DNA from: Dorea sp. CAG:317
GTDB taxonomy: Bacteria > Bacillota > Clostridia > Lachnospirales > Lachnospiraceae
Length of the DNA stretch: 25,673 nt
Direction of reading: 5' to 3'
Assembly: GCA_000433535.1 (NCBI GenBank)
Contig: FR892666.1
Location: 211,982 to 237,654, forward strand
Within the stretch, counting starts at the first letter, position 1; each line of letters starts with the position of its first letter. The translations under genes were made by a program, and so were the position numbers. The notes beneath the pieces were generated by a model. That model was given only the letters and a program-made list of their open reading frames with translations, was not told the DNA's origin and did no database searches. Positions 21,268 to 25,673 of the stretch are shown piece by piece.

Positions 21268-21279
21268 GGTTATACCAAT
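21265..21279. promoter_or_regulatory. FadR/GntR-type operator on the GntR promoter
   Basis: ATTGGT-TAT-ACCAAT is a perfect palindrome with the TGGT-N3-ACCA core used by FadR-subfamily GntR repressors such as PdhR and LldR. It covers the end of the -10 and the start point, so bound protein would block transcription. Autoregulation by the adjacent gene is the simplest reading. Confidence 0.7.
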
Positions 21280-21297
21280 TTGAAGGAGGTGTTTATA

Positions 21298-22035
21298 ATC
21301 GAACAGAAACAAAGTGCCAGAGAGATTGCAGTCAATTATTTATTGGAGGAAATAAAAAACGGGAGTTTAATTGCCGGTGATAAAATCCTAAACGAAAGAA
21401 AACTATCTGATAAATTAGGAATAAGTCGCGTCCCGCTCAGAGAAGCAATTTGCACACTATCAACACTTGGAATTTTAGAAACACATCAGGGTGACGGAAC
21501 ATATGTCAGCGACAACAACACCAAGATATTCGGTAACATCATAAAAAAATACGGGATATTTAACCGATCGATGGTAGATGAAGTATTTGAAGCAAGAAGC
21601 TTATTTGAAGCCGATGCTGCAAAACTGGCTGCACAGAATCGAACTTCGCAAGACTTAGAACATTTGCAGGAAGCATTGTCCGAACATGAAAATGCTTTGT
21701 CTCTCTACTATGAGGGAAAAATTTCATCAGAAAATATGATGACTTATGATCATAACATTCATTTGGGCATTGCGGCTTCCACACACAATAATTTTATCCT
21801 TCAAATTATCGAAGCAATACGCCATGTTACATTAGAACATGAATTTTTTAGCGAACAATTCACACGAAACAAACAACATTTCAAAGAATCCGTAATTTTC
21901 CACAGAGATATTGTACATGCGATTGAACAGAAGGATTCCAAGCTGGCATACAGAAAAATGCAAGAGCATATTTTACAAATTCAAACTGCGCTTGATCTAG
22001 ATAGAATCAGGAGGATCGATAATGAAAACTTATAA
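21298..22035 (+). CDS. GntR-family regulator, FadR (FCD) subfamily, with non-ATG start
   Basis: A repressor type with an N-terminal winged helix (NERKLSDKLGISRVPLREAI is the recognition region, then the wing GDGTYVS) and a C-terminal all-helical FCD ligand domain from about residue 85, which usually binds a metal and a small organic acid or sugar acid. The length is about 245 residues. The start is odd. The frame first offers TTG at 21280, but the strong AAGGAGG (21283-21289) lies after it. The in-frame codons at the right distance are ATA (21295) and ATC (21298); I have placed the start at ATC, where the product would read (M)EQKQSAREI or similar. A GTG at 21289 overlaps the ribosome site. 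It overlaps the following dehydrogenase gene by 14 bases. Confidence 0.85.
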   Translation: MEQKQSAREIAVNYLLEEIKNGSLIAGDKILNERKLSDKLGISRVPLREAICTLSTLGILETHQGDGTYVSDNNTKIFGNIIKKYGIFNRSMVDEVFEARSLFEADAAKLAAQNRTSQDLEHLQEALSEHENALSLYYEGKISSENMMTYDHNIHLGIAASTHNNFILQIIEAIRHVTLEHEFFSEQFTRNKQHFKESVIFHRDIVHAIEQKDSKLAYRKMQEHILQIQTALDLDRIRRIDNENL

Positions 22036-23002
22036 TTGGGTAACTTTGGGATGTGGTGTCATTGCTCATCAGTTAGCAGATGCAATGCAGCAGGAAGGAC
22101 GCACCCTTTACGGAGTCGCAAACAGAACCTACAGTAAGGCAAAAGACTTTGCAGAAAAATACCATATTCCTAAAGTATATGAAAATATTCAGGACATTTT
22201 TACTGACGAAAATGTAGATATTATTTACATTTCCACGCCTCACAATACACACATCCAGTATTTAAAAGAAGCATTACGGCATGGAAAACACATTTTATGC
22301 GAAAAATCTATTACGTTAAATTCACGGGAACTGGAAGAAGCAAAACAATTAGCCGAAGAAAATCAACTGATTTTGGCAGAGGCAATGACCATTTATCATA
22401 TGCCTTTGTATAAAGAACTGCATGACCGAATAGCAAGTGGAAGCCTCGGCGAGTTAAAAATGGCTCAGATGAATTTTGGCAGTTATAAAGAGTATGATAT
22501 GACCAACCGCTTTTTTAATCCTTCTCTGGCGGGCGGCGCCTTGTTGGATATCGGTGTATATGCACTTTCTTTTGTCAGATGGTTTATGTCTTCCGCCCCT
22601 GACCAAATTGTATCACAGGTAAAAATGGCGCCAAGCGGTGTTGACGAACAAGCGGGAATTTTACTGATGAATCCATCCGGGGAAATGGCGACTATTGCAC
22701 TCACACTACATGCAAAACAGCCCAAAAGAGGCACTCTCGCCTTTGATAAAGGTTATATTGAAATATATGAGTATCCACGAGCTGAAAAGGCTGTAATCAC
22801 ATATACGGAAGATCAGCACCAGGAAATCATTTCAACCGGTCAAACAGAACATGCATTAAGATATGAGGTTCTTGATATGGAAAAAGCAGTATCCGGGCAA
22901 AAAAATGAAATGCACTTAGACTATACGGTAGACGTCATGTCTATGATGACTGAAATAAGAAAATCATGGGGCTTATTCTATCCGGAAGAGCAAGAAAAAT
23001 AA
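22022..23002 (+). CDS. Gfo/Idh/MocA-family dehydrogenase
   Basis: A 326-residue NAD(P)-dependent oxidoreductase of the sugar/inositol/dihydrodiol dehydrogenase family. The Rossmann domain (1-120) has GCGVIAHQLADAM, where the usual GxGxxA is GCGVIA. CEKSITLN near residues 97-104 carries the lysine of the usual EKP motif, with Ser in place of Pro. The C-terminal substrate domain has GGALLDIGVYA (near 175-185), typical of the trans-1,2-dihydrobenzenediol dehydrogenase-like subgroup. The substrate is unknown; a sugar or polyol is likely. It starts 14 bases before the end of the GntR gene with AGGAGG upstream, so the two are co-transcribed. A perfect hairpin follows at 23043-23065. Confidence 0.93.
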   Translation: MKTYNWVTLGCGVIAHQLADAMQQEGRTLYGVANRTYSKAKDFAEKYHIPKVYENIQDIFTDENVDIIYISTPHNTHIQYLKEALRHGKHILCEKSITLNSRELEEAKQLAEENQLILAEAMTIYHMPLYKELHDRIASGSLGELKMAQMNFGSYKEYDMTNRFFNPSLAGGALLDIGVYALSFVRWFMSSAPDQIVSQVKMAPSGVDEQAGILLMNPSGEMATIALTLHAKQPKRGTLAFDKGYIEIYEYPRAEKAVITYTEDQHQEIISTGQTEHALRYEVLDMEKAVSGQKNEMHLDYTVDVMSMMTEIRKSWGLFYPEEQEK

Positions 23003-23042
23003 AGCAAAGACAGCCTCTTTTTCTTGCCATGCTCTTTTCCCA

Positions 23043-23065
23043 AGGCGGCAGTTTCACTGCCGCCT
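23043..23065. terminator. Terminator hairpin between Gfo/Idh and S8 protease genes
   Basis: AGGCGGCAGT pairs perfectly with ACTGCCGCCT (10 bp) around a TTC loop. T-runs after the stem are weak on both strands, but the stem is GC-rich and lies between convergent genes. Confidence 0.65.
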
Positions 23066-23105
23066 CATACTGTAAAATTCTCTTATTACACATGTCAATT
23101 CCATT

Positions 23106-24857
23106 TTAGGTCGGCAGGCTCTCCCTCACACAAAGTGCACCCCACCCCACCTGTGGATTCGGATACACATCAAATCCCGGTAACGGTCTCGCACCTCTTC
23201 TTAAATAAGCTTTCACCTTCTCTCCATAAAGATAAGGATCATTCCCATTTACGATTCCCCATTCCATCAGAAGTGCTGCTGCCCCTGTAACAAAAGGTGT
23301 CGCAAACGAAGTCCCTGTAAAGGATGCATAACCTCCACCTGCCGCCACAGTCGTAATATCCACCCCGGGGGCTACCAGATCCGGCTTTAAAAGCATACCG
23401 CTTCCCCCTCTTAAGGGACCTCTCCCTGAAAAATCCGCATAAGAAAATGTACGTCCGTCATAAGCTCCTACTGAAATTGCTCTCCACGAGGTAGATGGAA
23501 TGGTAAGCGTTGTTGTATTCTTGGGATATAAAAATCCGGTTCCTTTATTCAACGCCGCTTCACTTGGAAGCCATAATTCATACCGTCCAGACACAATCTC
23601 TCTTGGTGTCAGAACAATTTTCCATACTCCCTGATTCATATAATCATTGACAGGCAGCATATCGATAAAAATTTCCTGTGCCACGCTAAAGGGACTTGGC
23701 TCGCCATAATATAGTAATATTTCTGTCTCTCCCATCGTAAATCTCTGCATTCCAAGTTTTTCCGGAATCGGTCCTACCCGGATACCCGAAGGTGAGATCA
23801 ATGAAATGTCCATGAAATCAGTATACTCCTTCCAGATCTGCACGTTCAGAGAGGGCTGGCGATTCTGAACCGCTAATTCAATCACCTCTTCTTTATCATC
23901 TTGAAGTTTTCCTGACGTATGCCCTGCACTTACCGATTCATTCCCGGTTCCGATACAAATACTATTTTTCCACACCCCGGAAATATCATCAATAAACCGC
24001 TCCAACAGGGATGTTCCATCATGAGATCCGTACGTATTGCCAAAGCTTAGATTTATCGCGACCGGACGTCGATATTCCAACGACTTTCTCATAACATAAT
24101 CAAGCCCCATCATAAGCTCTGTTGTTCTTGGAAATCCATCTTTTGCGGGTGTTCCTAATTTTACTACCAGAAGCTCACTCTCCGGCGCCACACCCCGATA
24201 TTGAGGGAATCCCACACTTCCGCGTCCTGCCGCCACGCCTGCTACCGCAGTTCCGTGACCAGAAAAATCCTGCGACTTCACAATCTGCTTTCTTTCTTCG
24301 TTCGTTCCTGCTTGAAGCGCTTTGTTAATCTCTTCCTGATTATATTCTACACCTACTTCAAATCCTTTTGGTGCAATTCCATCCACACCATTTTGGAGAC
24401 TTTGATCCCAAAGTGCGCGAATCCGCGTAGTTCCATCTGAATTTCTGAAATCCTCCCGCTCATAATCAATGCCCGAATCTAAAATTGCCACAAAAATCTT
24501 TTTTCCTGACAACGAAAGAGGCGGATTCTGAACCGGATAAATACAAGATACCCGTTTCCCCTCCATCACTTCAAAGAAAAGTCTTTTTGGCTTTTCAATA
24601 TATTCAATTTGTGGAAACTCCGTCAATGTATTAATTCTGTCTTCTTTTATGACAATCACCGCATATCCTCCCATCAGCGGCGTTACTCGCTTTGCAATTC
24701 CTCGAACCTCCTGCAAATCACCCGAATATTTGATAATTAACGTCCACTCTTTTTCTTCTTTTGCAAATCCCACATCTAATTCGATTGAACGCTCCCTTTC
24801 TTCTCCTGTCGCCTCTAATGCAAGGTTTAAAATATTCTCTCTTTTTTGACTTTCCAT
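23106..24857 (-). CDS. S8-family subtilisin-like protease, CspB-like
   Basis: A 583-residue serine protease. Residues 1 to about 100 look like a propeptide or prodomain. The catalytic domain follows, with D127 in AILDSGID, H201 in SGHGTAVAG, oxyanion N306 in GTGNES and S517 in FTGTSFATP, all present, so it should be active. Between N306 and S517 there is an insertion of about 120 residues (roughly 325-450) of beta-rich sequence, in the place where clostridial Csp germination proteases carry a jellyroll domain. There is no signal peptide, as in Csp proteins, which are packaged into spores. CspB cleaves the SleC precursor during germination; many Lachnospiraceae also carry paralogues of unknown substrate. 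No sleC or cspC is in the window. The ribosome site is TAGGA. Pairing with the neighbouring acidic protein gene is not clear. Confidence 0.88.
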   Translation of the reverse strand: MESQKRENILNLALEATGEERERSIELDVGFAKEEKEWTLIIKYSGDLQEVRGIAKRVTPLMGGYAVIVIKEDRINTLTEFPQIEYIEKPKRLFFEVMEGKRVSCIYPVQNPPLSLSGKKIFVAILDSGIDYEREDFRNSDGTTRIRALWDQSLQNGVDGIAPKGFEVGVEYNQEEINKALQAGTNEERKQIVKSQDFSGHGTAVAGVAAGRGSVGFPQYRGVAPESELLVVKLGTPAKDGFPRTTELMMGLDYVMRKSLEYRRPVAINLSFGNTYGSHDGTSLLERFIDDISGVWKNSICIGTGNESVSAGHTSGKLQDDKEEVIELAVQNRQPSLNVQIWKEYTDFMDISLISPSGIRVGPIPEKLGMQRFTMGETEILLYYGEPSPFSVAQEIFIDMLPVNDYMNQGVWKIVLTPREIVSGRYELWLPSEAALNKGTGFLYPKNTTTLTIPSTSWRAISVGAYDGRTFSYADFSGRGPLRGGSGMLLKPDLVAPGVDITTVAAGGGYASFTGTSFATPFVTGAAALLMEWGIVNGNDPYLYGEKVKAYLRRGARPLPGFDVYPNPQVGWGALCVRESLPT

Positions 24858-24941
24858 TTTGTCCTACCGATTCTCCATTTCACTTTACGTTTATAAATGA
24901 TACGAAACTTTCTCAGTATTCATGCAGTTATTTATTGTTTT

Positions 24942-24981
24942 GAAAAAGAAAAAGAGAGACTCCCTTTCTGAAATCTCTCTT
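24942..24981 (-). terminator. Terminator of the right-edge gene
   Basis: On the minus strand AAGAGAGA (24981-24974) pairs with TCTCTCTT (24959-24952) around a 14-base loop, followed by TTTCTTTTT. It separates the right-edge gene from the S8 protease gene, which then needs its own promoter; I see no convincing one in 24858-24941. Confidence 0.7.
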
Positions 24982-24997
24982 AACCTCGTTTTTCGTT

Positions 24998-25673
24998 TTA
25001 ATAGTACTCTCCTTCAACAAACTCTAATTCTCCCGATTCATCTACATTTACCACACCAGTCAACGTTCTGAACTTCCCGTTCCCTGGACTAGGACCTTCA
25101 AATGTGAGTATGCAGCCCGCTCCTACAACATTGACTCCATCCCACTGAAAAACGGAAATATCCAAAGAAACTTCGTTAACATCTCCACCAAAATAATCGG
25201 ATAAACGAATCTTAGATTTAATAGCTTGTTCTATCATTCCTTGATAGGGATCAGCATGGACTCCAAAGTCTCCCCACACTCCTGAAAAGCCTGGAAAGTA
25301 CATTATTAAATCAGCAATGTTCTTATCTATATTTTCATTTTGTTGCGCATCCGAGTCCAACTTCGTATTCTCCTCTGCAGTATTCATCTCCTCATTTTCT
25401 TCACCAGTGACTTCCGAATCTTCTTCGCTATTTTCAATCGGATTTTCTTTGCTTGGCAAATCGGGATTATTTACCCATGCTTCTTCATAATGTTCTTTTG
25501 TACAGGCACTCATCTTAAACAATGCCATTTTATCCGAATCATTGTAATACATTAATTCAAATACCGTTCCATCTTTATACATATGACCATATCCGCCCGA
25601 TTCTTTCATTTTAATATACAGCTCCTGAAATCCATCTGTATTATTTCCAAATGAATCACATATTAATTTCCCA
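24998..25673 (-). CDS. Unrecognised protein with acidic linker, cut by right edge
   Basis: I do not recognise this protein. The frame is open from the stop at 24998 through an internal ATG at 25609 to the last base of the window, where it reads GKLICDSFGNNTDGFQELY before that ATG. No stop or obvious ribosome site is seen there, so the true start is probably outside. Three parts are visible: an N-terminal domain rich in Tyr/Gly/Lys ending near CTKEHYEEAW; an acidic, low-complexity linker of about 45 residues (Glu, Asn, Asp, Ser, Thr); and a C-terminal domain of about 105 residues (from DLIMYFPGFSG to the end) with beta-type alternation. Such a layout is common in secreted or lipid-anchored proteins of gut Firmicutes, but the signal region is not in the window. 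At least 224 residues. Confidence 0.75.
   Translation of the reverse strand, partial: GKLICDSFGNNTDGFQELYIKMKESGGYGHMYKDGTVFELMYYNDSDKMALFKMSACTKEHYEEAWVNNPDLPSKENPIENSEEDSEVTGEENEEMNTAEENTKLDSDAQQNENIDKNIADLIMYFPGFSGVWGDFGVHADPYQGMIEQAIKSKIRLSDYFGGDVNEVSLDISVFQWDGVNVVGAGCILTFEGPSPGNGKFRTLTGVVNVDESGELEFVEGEYY

Noticed and set aside
24858..24941. Sporulation sigma-G-type promoter for the S8 protease
   Set aside because: GCATG is present on the minus strand, but no matching -10 is found at the right spacing, so I do not claim it.

Overview
The window looks like ordinary chromosome of a spore-forming, low-GC, anaerobic Firmicute, most probably a gut Lachnospiraceae member (class Clostridia). 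The pointers are a YlmC/YmxH-nrdR pair, a flavodiiron protein beside a TM1266-type protein, a small clostridial ferredoxin, AgcS and LrgAB transporters, a CspB-like subtilisin, and consensus sigma-A promoters with strong AGGAGG ribosome sites. The family assignment is inference. I see no insertion sequence, phage, CRISPR array or plasmid gene.

Layout. 1-2925 (minus): start of a VanZ-like gene cut by the left edge, then dapF, a lipoprotein amidase and a HAD phosphatase, transcribed dapF first. 3093-3737 (plus): solitary PduL-type phosphotransacylase. 3838-5336 (minus): flavodiiron protein FprA followed by the TM1266-type protein. 5460-8886: TetR regulator divergent from a large YhgE/Pip membrane protein. 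9012-11367 (minus): ymxH, nrdR, truA and exonuclease III. 11457-11836 (minus): ferredoxin and tRNA-Pro(GGG). 12005-13219 (plus): dapB and a YbjQ-family gene. 13280-15186: NadM-like nucleotidyltransferase, a Crp/Fnr regulator and thioredoxin. 15336-15683 (minus): tmRNA. 15801-18723: NUDIX hydrolase, RluA-type pseudouridine synthase and AgcS symporter. 18917-21027 (minus): aldo/keto reductase, lrgA and lrgB. 21265-23002 (plus): FadR-type GntR regulator overlapping a Gfo/Idh/MocA dehydrogenase. 23106-25673 (minus): CspB-like S8 protease, and an unrecognised acidic protein cut by the right edge.

How the genes fit together. Much of the window is housekeeping: lysine/peptidoglycan precursors (dapF, dapB), RNA modification (truA, RluA), DNA repair and dNTP control (exonuclease III, nrdR), and ribosome rescue (tmRNA). 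Around this sit redox and stress units (FprA, thioredoxin with a Crp/Fnr gene, ferredoxin) and a small carbohydrate or aldehyde unit (GntR, Gfo/Idh, aldo/keto reductase, LrgAB).

I did not find a clearly new multi-gene system. The signals most worth a second look are regulatory: a GntR gene whose strong Shine-Dalgarno points to AUC or AUA instead of AUG, with a perfect FadR-type operator on its promoter; a palindrome near -40 of the trxA promoter beside a Crp/Fnr gene; and a tandem 20-bp repeat abutting the AgcS promoter.
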